A stretch of 48,472 nucleotides of DNA from Saprospiraceae bacterium (GTDB lineage Bacteria; Bacteroidota; Bacteroidia; Chitinophagales; Saprospiraceae). The position numbers and the translations under genes are program-made. Below, one piece after another: positions 25,392-35,321 of the stretch. The DNA lies in the NCBI GenBank assembly GCA_022448945.1, contig JAKVCV010000025.1, positions 1-48,472 of the forward strand, in the 5' to 3' direction. The first letter of the stretch is position 1. The number at the start of each line of letters is the position of its first letter. Below the pieces are notes generated by a model, which did no database searches, was not told the origin of the DNA, and was given only the letters and a program-made list of their open reading frames with translations.

Positions 25392-28300
25392 TCAATTAAG
25401 TATTAATTTTCTTGTTTCGGAGAAAGTATTTCCTTTAATCTGTATTAAATATACTGCTGAAGGTAAGTCCGATAAATCTAATTCTGAAACAGTTTTCCCT
25501 TTTATTAATCTTGAAGATTCAATTATCTTACCAGTTAAATCTGAAATAGTAATCAATAGATTTTCTTCGATAGCTTTATCCAGAATAACTTTAGTAAAAC
25601 CTGAAGTTGGGTTAGGAACTATTGATAAATTAGGATTTGAATTACCTATGCTTGGTAAGCCAAGAATAATACTGAATGTTTGCGTACTACTACACGCTCC
25701 ATTATTGATTGTTAAAGTAATCGTATATGTTCCAGGATTAGTATATGTGTGTACAGGATTTTGTAATGTTGAAGTATTATTATCTCCAAAGTTCCACAAC
25801 CAGCTTGTAGCTCCATTAGAAGCGTCTGTAAAAGTAACTGAGCCACCATTGTCAACATAGCTAAAATTACTAGTAACAGGCATTACACTAACAGTATCCT
25901 GGATGGATATACATTGAGGTTCACGGACTTCAATATCGTATAAATAATAATAATATCCAGTTGGGCTGGTAGTTGCAGAAGAGTTATTAATAGTCATATA
26001 TCCTGGTAAAGTGTAAGGATAATTTGCACCACTATTGTTTCTATAAAGATCTACATTGTTGCCACCAATATTATAATCACCAGCAGATGGCACAGTAAGA
26101 TTAAGATTTACTCTCTGAGGACCATCGACTAAATTTAAGGTAACCTGAGCAATTCCTTGCCCTGGCGGGTTTCCATTATTATTAACGCCACTTGCTAAAG
26201 TGAGGGTTCTTGGCCCAGCTCCATCAGCATCTACCCAGGCAGAAACAATTTCAAAACTTTGTAGTGCAGTAAAGTTTAATGCACCATGGTAACCCGAAGC
26301 GTGATAACTACCACCACCAATACTACTATTGGCAGGACCAATATACTGAGAAGGATTACCTACTATATTTTCAACATAATATGTTTCTGTTGTTGTGACA
26401 TTTGGGACAATTAATGTGTCACCGTTATGAATGATGTTATTGCCAGAATTTCTCCATTGAGCTGTTCCTGATACAGATGCAATAACAAAAGCAGTATCAC
26501 CAGCACATACTTCTACATCAGATATAACCGGTGCAGGAGGCAAAGTAATTGTAACTTGTTGAGTTGTAGAATCAGAACCTATGCTATTTGAAACAACAAG
26601 TTTTACGGTAAATGTTCCACTGCTGGTATAAATATGCGTAGGATTTTGAATGGTATCAGTATTCCCATCTCCAAAATCCCAAAACCATGATTGCGGTATA
26701 TTAAAGCTACTGTCTGAGAAACTTATGGTAGTAATACAACTTGTAAGACTACTTGGAGCAAATGCAGCAGTAGGAGGAATAGTCGGTGCCTGACATATTG
26801 GTGGCAAATCAAATGCTTCTGTTTGGTCAGAACGACTGCTAGCGCTTCCCTGTGATGCACTATATCCAAAACCCCTATTTGCAAAAACATTCCATATAAG
26901 GCATTGGTGAACTCCATTATATAATAATTGATCTGCTTGCAAAATAGCATCTCTTCCATCAATCATGCCAGGGCTACATGGTTGTAACTTTAACCCTTCA
27001 ATTACCAATTGCATAGCAATATTATTGCCACCGGTTCCATAAATAAAATCAGGGTCAGCAGTTCCTCCATAATTGGCTATTAGAGCCCAGTTTAAATCCC
27101 ATAAAACTGTAGCAAATATAAACCCAACTCCATGCGGTTGGGATATTTGACCAGTATTGTTAGATTCTCCGTAGGTGTAGGGGTTAACTGCAAAATTAGT
27201 AGAGTATGGTGCGGGGCGTATTCCTGGTCCATTTGTTGCTTGATTGGTAGCATAAGTTCCTATTCCACGAATATCACTTCCTTGATCACCAGGTTCTATT
27301 GTAAGCATTAAACCAAACCAATCACTCCAACCTTCACCCATTTGTTCTGCATTGCTAAGACAGTTGCTATTGCTAGCACCGCCAGTTAATCTAGTAGAAA
27401 TACCATGACCATATTCGTGCGCAATAATACCATTGTCTAAATCACCGTCTTTGGTAGATGAAACTGCACCTCCATTACTAATAGTGGCATTTACAGTAGT
27501 ATTGGCCATTTGTGCTTTTATTGTATTGCCATCATTCTGTGATATCATTATTGATGGAATATTTATGTTGTTACTTGTGCCACCCATTTGAATCGGGCCA
27601 GTAGCGACATTGTTAACAATAATAACGGCTAAGGCACCTTCATTTTGAGCGCTTTCTACTTTTGCTACAAAGGTACAATTTCCGCGATCTATCATTACAA
27701 TTTTACCTGATAGTTGACTATTATTAGTTATATTGTCGCAACCATCATTAATAGGGGTAACATCATCTTCAATCAGAACAACATCAGCAGTAATAGGGCT
27801 ACTTGGTAGTCCAGGACCGTAGGTTGCATCAGTAGCAGAATAAGATCCAGCAATCCCAGATGGACTGTTTACATCAAGGTAACTTCCACCGCTACTACCT
27901 CCACTTGACCATAGGTACATTTGCATTCTAGGATTGTTTCCATCTGTAGGTGTTGCAAAATTTGCATTATTAGTACCACCGCCATCTTGGGCTTCAGCCA
28001 AAACATAATCATCATCTACGCCACCGTTTCCGTAATTGTTGACCTGAAAGTTGCCACTTGCTTCATCGAAACCATAATGATACCAAATGTCGTGCATCAT
28101 ATTATTCATATAGAATAAGTTGGTTATAGCAGTAGATTGATATGCACTTGGTGCATTTGCTGGGTTATATGGAAAATTAAATTCAAGTGTTGCGCCACCA
28201 TCAGGACTAAAGCCTGGTGAATCATTATCACCTATATCTTCGTAAGCATAAACATTGTTTCCTCTTGTTATTGTATATTCAGCCCCAGTTGAACCATTAG

Positions 28301-29126
28301 TGTCATGCCATCCATAGGGTGATGCAACACTATCTGCAGGGTTTGTAACTGTAGAAATAGCTCCGTGACTTGGACTTTCAATTGGTAAAGCAAATACTGT
28401 ATACTGATCTGGAGCCAAAACAATTTCTTCCTTAATAAAATGTTTAGTTTTTGTTGGAATATGTCTGTGATGAGTACATTTCTTAAATGGTGAATGATCA
28501 AAGTTACAGTGGACAACCCAATCATTTTTGTCTAATAATTCACCATTTTGAGCATCGATTTTAACAGACCACCAGTGTTGTGCATCAATTGTATATATTG
28601 ATAAATCCCAAATTAGTCTAAGTTTTTCATCCGCTGTTGAAAAATACATAAGTTTAACAGGAATATTTTCTTTTGAAATACCCCCATCATTACAAATATA
28701 TTCTTTGGTATTGATAACCTCATTTATTTTTAAGTTGATTGGTGATTCAATGTTCAGATGTTTGACTGCTAATTCTATCGCTTCTAAGGGATTAATTGAT
28801 GGGCTACTGAAATTTGCTTTTTGTTCTAAATTATTTACTAAGCGATTACCCATGCTATAGATTTTTCCATCTTTAATAGCAAAGTTAGCGATACCATTGC
28901 TTATGTCAATATCATGAATTTGTTGTTGAATATATACATAGTTTACACCACTTTGTTTAGAAGTACTTTGATTTGTGATCTTCCAATTTGTTATATCAGT
29001 TTTTGCTAAACCTTGTTCTAGATAATTCTTATTAAGGAATTCTTGAATAGTTTCTTTAGGACTTTGAGCAAATAAAGTAAAATTCCATAATAATATTATC
29101 ATTAGTAAATTAAAGTACCGCTTCAT
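25392..29126 (-). CDS. M36 (fungalysin-type) metalloprotease with PA and PKD domains and T9SS tail
   Basis: Secreted zinc protease of 1244 residues. In order it has a signal peptide ending LFAQ (about 20), an FTP-type propeptide (about 25-210), and the M36 catalytic domain with HEYGH at 570-574 and third ligand Glu598 in GEGWSD. A PA domain is inserted at about 440-550 (GKIVMIDRGNCTF). Two PKD domains carry the WDFGDG-type core (WFWDFGDGNT and WLWNFGDNNT), with a beta-sandwich region between them (about 865-1090). The last 75 residues are a T9SS sorting domain (IVPNPTSG, SAVYLIQIKG, ETRKLILN). It should be exported by Sec and T9SS and matured by propeptide removal. It lies 426 bp downstream of a same-length paralogue. 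Confidence 0.93.
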   Translation of the reverse strand: MKRYFNLLMIILLWNFTLFAQSPKETIQEFLNKNYLEQGLAKTDITNWKITNQSTSKQSGVNYVYIQQQIHDIDISNGIANFAIKDGKIYSMGNRLVNNLEQKANFSSPSINPLEAIELAVKHLNIESPINLKINEVINTKEYICNDGGISKENIPVKLMYFSTADEKLRLIWDLSIYTIDAQHWWSVKIDAQNGELLDKNDWVVHCNFDHSPFKKCTHHRHIPTKTKHFIKEEIVLAPDQYTVFALPIESPSHGAISTVTNPADSVASPYGWHDTNGSTGAEYTITRGNNVYAYEDIGDNDSPGFSPDGGATLEFNFPYNPANAPSAYQSTAITNLFYMNNMMHDIWYHYGFDEASGNFQVNNYGNGGVDDDYVLAEAQDGGGTNNANFATPTDGNNPRMQMYLWSSGGSSGGSYLDVNSPSGIAGSYSATDATYGPGLPSSPITADVVLIEDDVTPINDGCDNITNNSQLSGKIVMIDRGNCTFVAKVESAQNEGALAVIIVNNVATGPIQMGGTSNNINIPSIMISQNDGNTIKAQMANTTVNATISNGGAVSSTKDGDLDNGIIAHEYGHGISTRLTGGASNSNCLSNAEQMGEGWSDWFGLMLTIEPGDQGSDIRGIGTYATNQATNGPGIRPAPYSTNFAVNPYTYGESNNTGQISQPHGVGFIFATVLWDLNWALIANYGGTADPDFIYGTGGNNIAMQLVIEGLKLQPCSPGMIDGRDAILQADQLLYNGVHQCLIWNVFANRGFGYSASQGSASSRSDQTEAFDLPPICQAPTIPPTAAFAPSSLTSCITTISFSDSSFNIPQSWFWDFGDGNTDTIQNPTHIYTSSGTFTVKLVVSNSIGSDSTTQQVTITLPPAPVISDVEVCAGDTAFVIASVSGTAQWRNSGNNIIHNGDTLIVPNVTTTETYYVENIVGNPSQYIGPANSSIGGGSYHASGYHGALNFTALQSFEIVSAWVDADGAGPRTLTLASGVNNNGNPPGQGIAQVTLNLVDGPQRVNLNLTVPSAGDYNIGGNNVDLYRNNSGANYPYTLPGYMTINNSSATTSPTGYYYYLYDIEVREPQCISIQDTVSVMPVTSNFSYVDNGGSVTFTDASNGATSWLWNFGDNNTSTLQNPVHTYTNPGTYTITLTINNGACSSTQTFSIILGLPSIGNSNPNLSIVPNPTSGFTKVILDKAIEENLLITISDLTGKIIESSRLIKGKTVSELDLSDLPSAVYLIQIKGNTFSETRKLILN

Positions 29127-29552
29127 AAATTATATCCTTTATTATAGTGAAATAAAAATCAATTTTTTTGCTTGTGTTAAAAAAAACAACTATAAAACAT
29201 TAGCCTTTTTGTAATTAAATATTTGATTTACTAATCCAATTATTCAAAAAATAATTCATTTTGACTTCATCAGAAAAAACAAATATCCTTACATGGTATA
29301 GGAAAACTTACATGTTAGTCGATGTTTTTAATGCTTCTGTCAATCAGTAAAAATACACTAAAATTTTGAAAACTTTAAAACTTTGGAATAATAAATTGTC
29401 TTATTAAAATATGACATATTTAAATTTGGGCATTATGTTTTGTGCAACAAAAACTAATCCTTTTATTTAAAGGTTTTAATTTTTTGCATTAAAACATTAA
29501 CTTTTTGTAGTTTTTATAAGCTTGATTTAAATTCACTTTTTTAAATGCTCAT
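29127..29552. other. Intergenic region between the two M36 genes (426 bp)
   Basis: Very AT-rich, with no ORF, RNA gene or clear promoter box. One small imperfect hairpin (AATCCTTT...AAAGGTTT, near 29456-29476) was noted. It must hold the downstream gene's promoter if that gene is not read through from its paralogue. Confidence 0.4.
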
Positions 29553-32500
29553 TTATTCAATAATTAGCTTACGAATTTCTGAAAAGTGAAAACCTTGAAT
29601 TCTAATAAAATAAACGGCACTTGGCAATTGGGTTAAATTTAATGTAAATTCAGTAGTTCCTCTGAGTATAGTGGCTGATTTAAGAATTCTACCTTCAATG
29701 CTAGATATATGAATTGATAAATCTTCATTTGGCAACTCATTATCTAAAGTGATATTTACAATTCCCTTACTGGGGTTAGGCATTAAAATAATTTTAGGTG
29801 TTTTTTGATTAATTGTTTTGACACCGACTAAAACATTAATGACTTGTGTGCTAATACAAGAACCATTATTGATGCTGAGACTAACTGTATATGTGCCTGA
29901 TTGTGTATACGTATGTGAGGGGTTTTGAAGCGTCGATGAGTCTCCATCTCCAAAAGTCCAAAGCCATGAAACTGCGCCAGAAGAATTATCTATAAAATTA
30001 AATGTATTGTTACTGTCAGTGTAACTAAAATAGCTTGAAACAGGTATTGCAAATACAGTGTCTTGTGCGGAAATACATCTTGGGGTTCTTATTTCCAGAT
30101 CATATAAAAAATAGTAAGTGTCATTTGGAGCGCTTGACGAGGATGAATTATTAATACTAAGAAAACCAGGTATTATATATGGATATGAAGCACCATCTGT
30201 ATTTCTGAATAAGGATATGTTATTTGCGCCTAAGTTATAATCACCAGAATCTGGAACCATTAGATTCAGGTCTATACGCTGAGGACCATCATTTACATAA
30301 ACAGTTACATCGTCTACAATTGATGTTGGTATACTACCATCAGTATTATAGCCACTAGAAAGGAAGAAAGTTCTGTTTCCTGCACCATCAGCATCAATCC
30401 AAGCAGATACAATCTCCAATGGTTGAAATGCTTTAAAATTTAATGCACCATGATATGATGCGTTTTCATATCCTCCATTTCCAATACTGCTGTCAATTGG
30501 CCCTATGTATTCAGATGAGTCACCGACTAGGTTCTCAGCGTAAAAAGTCTGAATAGAACTTACATTGTCGACTATAAGGGTATCGCCATTGTGAACAGTA
30601 TTATTGGCAATATTAAGCCATCTAATTGAACCTGTACCTGTTGCAATTAAAATTGCTGTATCTCCGGGACAGGTTTCGTCTCCTGTTGCAATAGGTGTAG
30701 GAGGGAGGGTTATTGTTATTTGTATTGTTGTAGAGTCACTACCCATATTATTGGTAACTATAAGTGTAACATCATAAACTCCATCAGAAATATATGAATG
30801 TGAAGGATTTTGGTCAGTTGAGCTTTGACCATCCCCAAAATCCCAGAACCACTGGTGTGGGGTTTGTTTACTTGAATCACTAAAATGTATGGTAGAAACA
30901 CAACTATTAATATAATTTGGTTTAAATGCAGCAATTGGAGGTGCTGATGCTATTAAACAAACTGGTGACATATCAAATGCTTCAATTTGGTCGCTTCTAC
31001 TTGCTGAACTTCCCTGACTAGCACTATAACCAAATCCTCTTTTTCTGAATACTTCCCAAATCAAACATTCATGTGCGCCACCATATAGCAACTGATCTGC
31101 CTGTAATATAGCATCTCTACCATCAATCATTCCTGGGCTACAAGGTTGTATTTTTAATGCTTCAATTACTAATTGCATTGCAATATTATTACCTCCTGTT
31201 CCATTGTATAAATCAGGATCAGGGGTGCCTCCATAATAGTCAATCAGAGCCCAGGTCAAATCCCATAAAACTGTGGCAAAAATAAAACCAACACCATGAG
31301 GTTGTGAAATAGTAGCACTATTGTTTGAATGACCATATGTATAATTATTAATTGCAAAACTTGTTGAATATGGTGCTGGCCTCATGCCACCACCAGTTGT
31401 TGATTCTCTTCTTACATAAGTGCCCATTCCTCTGATATCAGTTCCTAAGTCACCAGGTTCTATTGTTAACATAAGAGCAATCCAGTCACTCCAGCCTTCA
31501 CCCATCTGTTCTTCATTGCTTAAGCAGCCTGAATTATTTGAACCACCTGTTAGTCTATTTGATAGACCATGGGCATATTCGTGTGCAATGATACCATTGT
31601 CAAGGTCACTGTCTTTGTGACTGATTCCAGCATTGTCTATTGACACATTAACACTGCCCAAAAGTAATTCAGATTTTAGAATATTAGCATCACTCCCTAA
31701 GACCATTATAGAAGGAATGTTAATCGTTGAGCTACTTCCTGTCATTCCAATTAGAAAGCCAGTAATATTTGCAATAATAACTGCTATAGCGCCATTATCC
31801 TGAGCAGCTTGAACTTTGTCTGTGAAATTACATGTTCCTTGATCAATAAGAACAATTTTACCATTTAACTGATTGCCATTTATAATGCTATCACATCCAT
31901 CATTGGTAGGTGCAGTTATGTCTTCTATGAGTACTAAGTCTCCAGAAATGGGAGTAGGAGGTAGGGGTGGACCAAAAGATGCATTTGTACTTATATACGT
32001 AGTTGCTATATTTGAAGGTGAATTAACTTCCAGAAAATGTCCATAGGGTATACTGAAAGGCCATATATACATTTGCATTCTTGGCCGAGATCCTTCTTTT
32101 GGAGTAGCGAAATTGGCATTGTTTGTCCCACTGCCATCTTGTGCTTCAGCACGAACATAATCTCCACCCTGACCACCATTTCCATAATTGTTTACCTGAA
32201 AATTGCCACTTGCTTCATCAAAACCGTAATGGTATAAAACATCATGAATCATATTGTTCATATAAAACAGGTTTGTTATAGCAGCAGACATATAGTTTAT
32301 CGGTTGGTCTGCATCGTTGTATGGAAAAATAAACTCCAATAGGGACCCTCCGTCGGGACTAAAACCAGGTGAATTGTTACTTGCAGTATCTTCATATGCA
32401 TAGACGTTATTTCCTCTAGTAATGGTATGCTCTGCACCAATCGTGCCATTGGTGTCATGCCACCCATATGGCGAGGATAGACTATCCGCAGGATTTGTGA

Positions 32501-33278
32501 CAATCGACATTGAGCCATGGTTAGGACTTTCAATTGGTAGCGCTAAAACCCTATATTGATCAGGGTTCATTGATTGTTCTGATGCGATATTATTAGATTT
32601 TTCAACTATACGTTTTTTTTGAGAATGATTGCATTTTAGAAATGTATCATGTTCAAAGGTGCAATGTGTTACCCAATCAATTTTATCGATCAATTTTCCA
32701 GTGTGTGCATCAATTTTAACTGACCACCAATGTTCAGCATCTAAGGTATAGATAGATAAATCCCAAACTAGTTTTACCGAATGATTATTTTCGTTATAAT
32801 ACATCAATTCGATTGGGATATTTTCAAGTGAAATATTGGCAGTATTATATAAGAGTTGTTTATTATTTAACTTTTTAAGAAGTTGTATGTCAAATGGTTT
32901 ACTTGTGTTTAACTGAGTAGCCGCGTTTTCAATTGCCACCGAAGGATCTAATGTTGGTACTATAGCGCTTACTTTTGTGTTCAGATTATTAATAAATCCA
33001 TTTCCCATACTCAATACGTTACCCTCCTTGATGGCAAAATTAGCAACACCATTGGCTACAGGAATATCCTGATATGATTGTTGTATATAAACATATGTAA
33101 CCCCACTTTGCTTTGAAGTATGCTGACTTGTTATTGCCCAATTCTTTATGTCTTCTTGGCTAAGACCATGTTCTAAATGTTGTTTATTTAGAAATTTCTG
33201 TATTATTTCTTTAGAATTTTGGGCATATATAATGCATGTGCTTATTGTGTAAAAAAATACAATATTAAGTAGTTTCAT
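29553..33278 (-). CDS. M36 (fungalysin-type) metalloprotease, paralogue of the 25392 gene, T9SS tail
   Basis: Secreted zinc protease of 1241 residues with the layout of its neighbour: signal peptide (ending CIIYAQ), FTP-like propeptide, M36 catalytic domain with HEYAH at 566-570 and a following GEGWSD, inserted PA domain (KIVLIDQGTCNF), PKD domains (WFWDFGDGQS and WLWTFGDGDS), and a T9SS tail (LMPNPSKG, SAVYFIRIQG, EIRKLIIE). HExxH is preserved although the fourth position differs from the paralogue (Ala for Gly), so it should be active. A promoter with the right spacing lies about 100 bp upstream. Divergence between the two suggests different substrates or different regulation (inference). 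Confidence 0.93.
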   Translation of the reverse strand: MKLLNIVFFYTISTCIIYAQNSKEIIQKFLNKQHLEHGLSQEDIKNWAITSQHTSKQSGVTYVYIQQSYQDIPVANGVANFAIKEGNVLSMGNGFINNLNTKVSAIVPTLDPSVAIENAATQLNTSKPFDIQLLKKLNNKQLLYNTANISLENIPIELMYYNENNHSVKLVWDLSIYTLDAEHWWSVKIDAHTGKLIDKIDWVTHCTFEHDTFLKCNHSQKKRIVEKSNNIASEQSMNPDQYRVLALPIESPNHGSMSIVTNPADSLSSPYGWHDTNGTIGAEHTITRGNNVYAYEDTASNNSPGFSPDGGSLLEFIFPYNDADQPINYMSAAITNLFYMNNMIHDVLYHYGFDEASGNFQVNNYGNGGQGGDYVRAEAQDGSGTNNANFATPKEGSRPRMQMYIWPFSIPYGHFLEVNSPSNIATTYISTNASFGPPLPPTPISGDLVLIEDITAPTNDGCDSIINGNQLNGKIVLIDQGTCNFTDKVQAAQDNGAIAVIIANITGFLIGMTGSSSTINIPSIMVLGSDANILKSELLLGSVNVSIDNAGISHKDSDLDNGIIAHEYAHGLSNRLTGGSNNSGCLSNEEQMGEGWSDWIALMLTIEPGDLGTDIRGMGTYVRRESTTGGGMRPAPYSTSFAINNYTYGHSNNSATISQPHGVGFIFATVLWDLTWALIDYYGGTPDPDLYNGTGGNNIAMQLVIEALKIQPCSPGMIDGRDAILQADQLLYGGAHECLIWEVFRKRGFGYSASQGSSASRSDQIEAFDMSPVCLIASAPPIAAFKPNYINSCVSTIHFSDSSKQTPHQWFWDFGDGQSSTDQNPSHSYISDGVYDVTLIVTNNMGSDSTTIQITITLPPTPIATGDETCPGDTAILIATGTGSIRWLNIANNTVHNGDTLIVDNVSSIQTFYAENLVGDSSEYIGPIDSSIGNGGYENASYHGALNFKAFQPLEIVSAWIDADGAGNRTFFLSSGYNTDGSIPTSIVDDVTVYVNDGPQRIDLNLMVPDSGDYNLGANNISLFRNTDGASYPYIIPGFLSINNSSSSSAPNDTYYFLYDLEIRTPRCISAQDTVFAIPVSSYFSYTDSNNTFNFIDNSSGAVSWLWTFGDGDSSTLQNPSHTYTQSGTYTVSLSINNGSCISTQVINVLVGVKTINQKTPKIILMPNPSKGIVNITLDNELPNEDLSIHISSIEGRILKSATILRGTTEFTLNLTQLPSAVYFIRIQGFHFSEIRKLIIE

Positions 33279-33592
33279 AACAATTTATTTAACCTCTGAG
33301 CAAATGAGATGTAAAAAACTAAATTAAACGAAATCTTTGAATTTCATAGTCAAATCTTTTACCGCTTAAATTATTTTCAAACAAAAATATATGTTTTTAG
33401 GTAGAAAAAACAATGATTTTAGATATATGATTTATTAATATCAATCGATTATGTTTTATGTTGACCGAAACGTTGGCTTGGATATTAATAGAATAACTGA
33501 TGGAATAATCGGGTTTTCAAAAAGTGAAATAGTGGTTTATAAATTGATAGGAATATTTTGGTTGTTTTTGGTTTAGATATATGCTAATTACC
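33279..33592. other. Intergenic region upstream of the M36 gene (314 bp)
   Basis: No ORF or RNA gene. It contains the M36 promoter at 33382-33413; nothing else was recognised. Confidence 0.5.
33382..33413 (-). promoter_or_regulatory. Bacteroidota-type promoter for the upstream M36 gene
   Basis: On the minus strand TTG (33411-33413), 21 bp, then TATTTTTG (33382-33389), exact to TAnnTTTG. Start near 33375, leader about 97 nt. Confidence 0.5.
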
Positions 33593-33889
33593 TTAGTTAA
33601 GGGCCAGCTCTCTTAAGACCTGGTTTGATTTATTTAATTTAAGAGGTATGATAGATGGAATCATATACTCACTTAAAGGTAACTTATTGATAATTTTCAT
33701 GATTCCGAATTCTGAATCTGAACGGGTTATTATCCATAACTTCGAATAGTCTTGTGCAAGAGAATAGCTTTTTATAATCCCTTTAGCCATTAATTTATCT
33801 ATTTCTTTTAGTTGTTCGGAAATTCTATTGATAAACTTATCAACATATACCTCTGGGAGATCAAATTCCACCATATAGTATCTTATCAT
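33593..33889 (-). CDS. Small cytoplasmic protein, muconolactone isomerase-like/ferredoxin fold
   Basis: A 98-residue protein with no signal peptide. The order of elements, YYMVEFDLPE, a long helix (VDKFINRISEQLKEIDKLM), KGIIKSYSLAQDYSKLWII, a second helix and LPLSEYMIPSIIPL, resembles the muconolactone delta-isomerase family, small dimeric alpha-beta barrel proteins. No catechol-pathway genes are near, so an isomerase role is doubtful and the fold is what is supported. Function unknown. Confidence 0.62.
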   Translation of the reverse strand: MIRYYMVEFDLPEVYVDKFINRISEQLKEIDKLMAKGIIKSYSLAQDYSKLWIITRSDSEFGIMKIINKLPLSEYMIPSIIPLKLNKSNQVLRELALN

Positions 33890-34239
33890 TAATTGTTTTT
33901 TGAAAAAGTTATTTATTAGTAGTTAGGTTATCTATGTAAATATATGGTATTATGTGTTGTTAATCCTGTCAGTAATGAAAACTTTAATTGTTTAATTGTA
34001 CGTTTCAAAATAATTATAGTAACTATTTTAGAGCTGATAAAAAGTTAAGCATATTATAATTTTGAATATAAGTTAAGGTTATACAAATATATAAATGGTG
34101 TTTTAATCACTTATTTCACTACAACTATCGATTGTTTAAATTATTTGCGTAATTAATTGCTATTTTTTTTTTAATACCTTACATTTATATCAATAGAATC
34201 ATCCTCCAGGCTAACTTACTTTACTAATATCTCATTTTT

Positions 34240-34260
34240 TTGCTTAGATATAATAAGCAA
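34240..34260. promoter_or_regulatory. Inverted repeat TTGCTTA-N7-TAAGCAA, candidate operator
   Basis: Perfect 7-bp arms with a 7-nt spacer, centred 76 bp before the start of the LexA/CI-like gene at 34326. There is no T-run after it on either strand, so it is not a terminator. Operator role is inference. Confidence 0.45.
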
Positions 34261-34294
34261 TATAGTTAAAGAAAAATAGTATACATATAACGCA

Positions 34295-34311
34295 GTTTAT
34301 ATGATGTAAAC
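34295..34311. promoter_or_regulatory. Inverted repeat GTTTA-N7-TAAAC, second candidate operator
   Basis: Five-bp arms with the same 7-nt spacer, centred 53 bp (about five helical turns) from the first dyad and 15 bp before the start codon at 34326. The short arms could occur by chance in AT-rich DNA. Confidence 0.35.
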
Positions 34312-34325
34312 ATAAATTTTTTATT

Positions 34326-35165
34326 ATGAATAGTGTTGTTACACAGCGATTTATTAATTGTCACAATAAGTTGAAAACTGATCAAAGAATTCGTTCCAGT
34401 CGTCAATTTGCGCTTTCTTTGGATTATTTACCTCAGAGTCTTAGTGAAATCTTAAAGAACAGAAGGGATGTTACAATCGAGTTGTTGAGAAAATCAATTG
34501 AATCATATAAATTAAATCCTGTATATTTATTTACTGGTGAGGGTCCTATGTTCATGAAAGAAGAAGGTGACAAGGATTTTCGTGTTTTAACTATCGTCAC
34601 TGATACTCAAAATGATGAAAGAATTGTCCATGTGCCTGTCCCTGCTCAGGCTGGTTATGCTACCGATTTGGGGAATCCTGTTTTTGTCCAGAATTTACCT
34701 TCTTATTCTCTACCTGATTATAAATATAAAGTAGGGACTCATCGTTCTTTTGATGTTGCCGGTGATAGTATGGAACCAACCCTCTTTGAAGGGGATAAGG
34801 TTATATGTAGTTATTTAGAACCAACTTTATGGGAGGGTGCTGTCAAAAAGAATTATGTTTATATAATCGTAACTCAGTCTGATGTGATGGTTAAACGTAT
34901 ACATAATAATATTAAAGATTCTAATACCCTTAGACTTATTTCAGATAATAAATATTATGAACCTTTTGATATTAAATTGTCAAAAATTAAAGAAATCTGG
35001 TGTGTCAGAGCTAAGTTAAGTCCATTTTTGCCTTCTCCTCTCAACATTAAAAACATTCTCAGAGATGAAGTTAATGATTTGAAAGATAGTATGTTGCAGC
35101 AGGCTACAATTATTGAGAATTTATACAAAACAATTGAAGGTTTAGCAAATGTTAAGGATAAGTAA
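34326..35165 (+). CDS. LexA/CI-like transcriptional regulator (HTH plus S24 peptidase domain)
   Basis: Repressor-type protein of 279 residues. An N-terminal HTH region of the XRE kind (about 5-60, SSRQFALSLDYLPQSLSEIL) precedes an S24 self-cleaving domain. Ser148 is in AGDSMEPTL, Lys190 is in VMVKRIH, and the probable cleavage site is Ala109-Gly110 in VPAQAGY. All three elements are intact, so autoproteolysis under RecA or another trigger is possible. The C-terminal 40 residues look like a coiled coil (DEVNDLKDSMLQQATIIENL). It stands alone, with no phage genes around it, and resembles a chromosomal family found in Bacteroidota. Dyads just upstream suggest autoregulation. Confidence 0.87.
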   Translation: MNSVVTQRFINCHNKLKTDQRIRSSRQFALSLDYLPQSLSEILKNRRDVTIELLRKSIESYKLNPVYLFTGEGPMFMKEEGDKDFRVLTIVTDTQNDERIVHVPVPAQAGYATDLGNPVFVQNLPSYSLPDYKYKVGTHRSFDVAGDSMEPTLFEGDKVICSYLEPTLWEGAVKKNYVYIIVTQSDVMVKRIHNNIKDSNTLRLISDNKYYEPFDIKLSKIKEIWCVRAKLSPFLPSPLNIKNILRDEVNDLKDSMLQQATIIENLYKTIEGLANVKDK

Positions 35166-35321
35166 TTTTTTGTATATAGAAATTTTAATAATTTCAACTC
35201 CCTATTAATCCTTAATTAGTTTCTAAATTTCATACTTTAACTACTATTTATATACAAGTTCCTTGTACACCTTAATATAGGAGCTTATGTAATTAAGAAA
35301 TAGCAATTAAGGTTCTTGAAT

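Larger units (their letters stand above)
25392..33278 (-). repeat. Tandem gene duplication: two M36 metalloproteases
   Basis: The proteins of 1244 and 1241 residues have the same domain order and align over their full length with no large gap (shared blocks TSKQSGVxYVYIQQ, WHDTNG, EGWSDW, PCSPGMIDGRDAILQADQLL). They differ at many positions, so the duplication is not recent. Confidence 0.8.
33890..34325. other. Divergent intergenic region before the S24 regulator (436 bp)
   Basis: AT-rich and gene-free. Its right end holds two 7-nt-spaced dyads (34240-34260 and 34295-34311). A TAATTTTG box is seen near 34060 on the plus strand without a partner TTG. Confidence 0.5.

Noticed and set aside
25392-33278. 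M36 pair as an assembly artefact
   Set aside because: The two copies differ at many residues along their whole length and have unrelated flanks, so they are real separate genes.
34326-35165. Prophage repressor marking a phage or integrated element
   Set aside because: No integrase, structural phage genes, attachment repeats or tRNA were seen on either side.
35253-35267. TACAAG-TTC-CTTGTA mini-hairpin between convergent genes
   Set aside because: Six base pairs with no T-run on either side; too weak to call a terminator.
35210-35312. CCTTAATT and AATTAAGG 87 bp apart as a terminator between convergent genes
   Set aside because: Short AT-rich arms with a long gap are expected by chance and no T-run follows.
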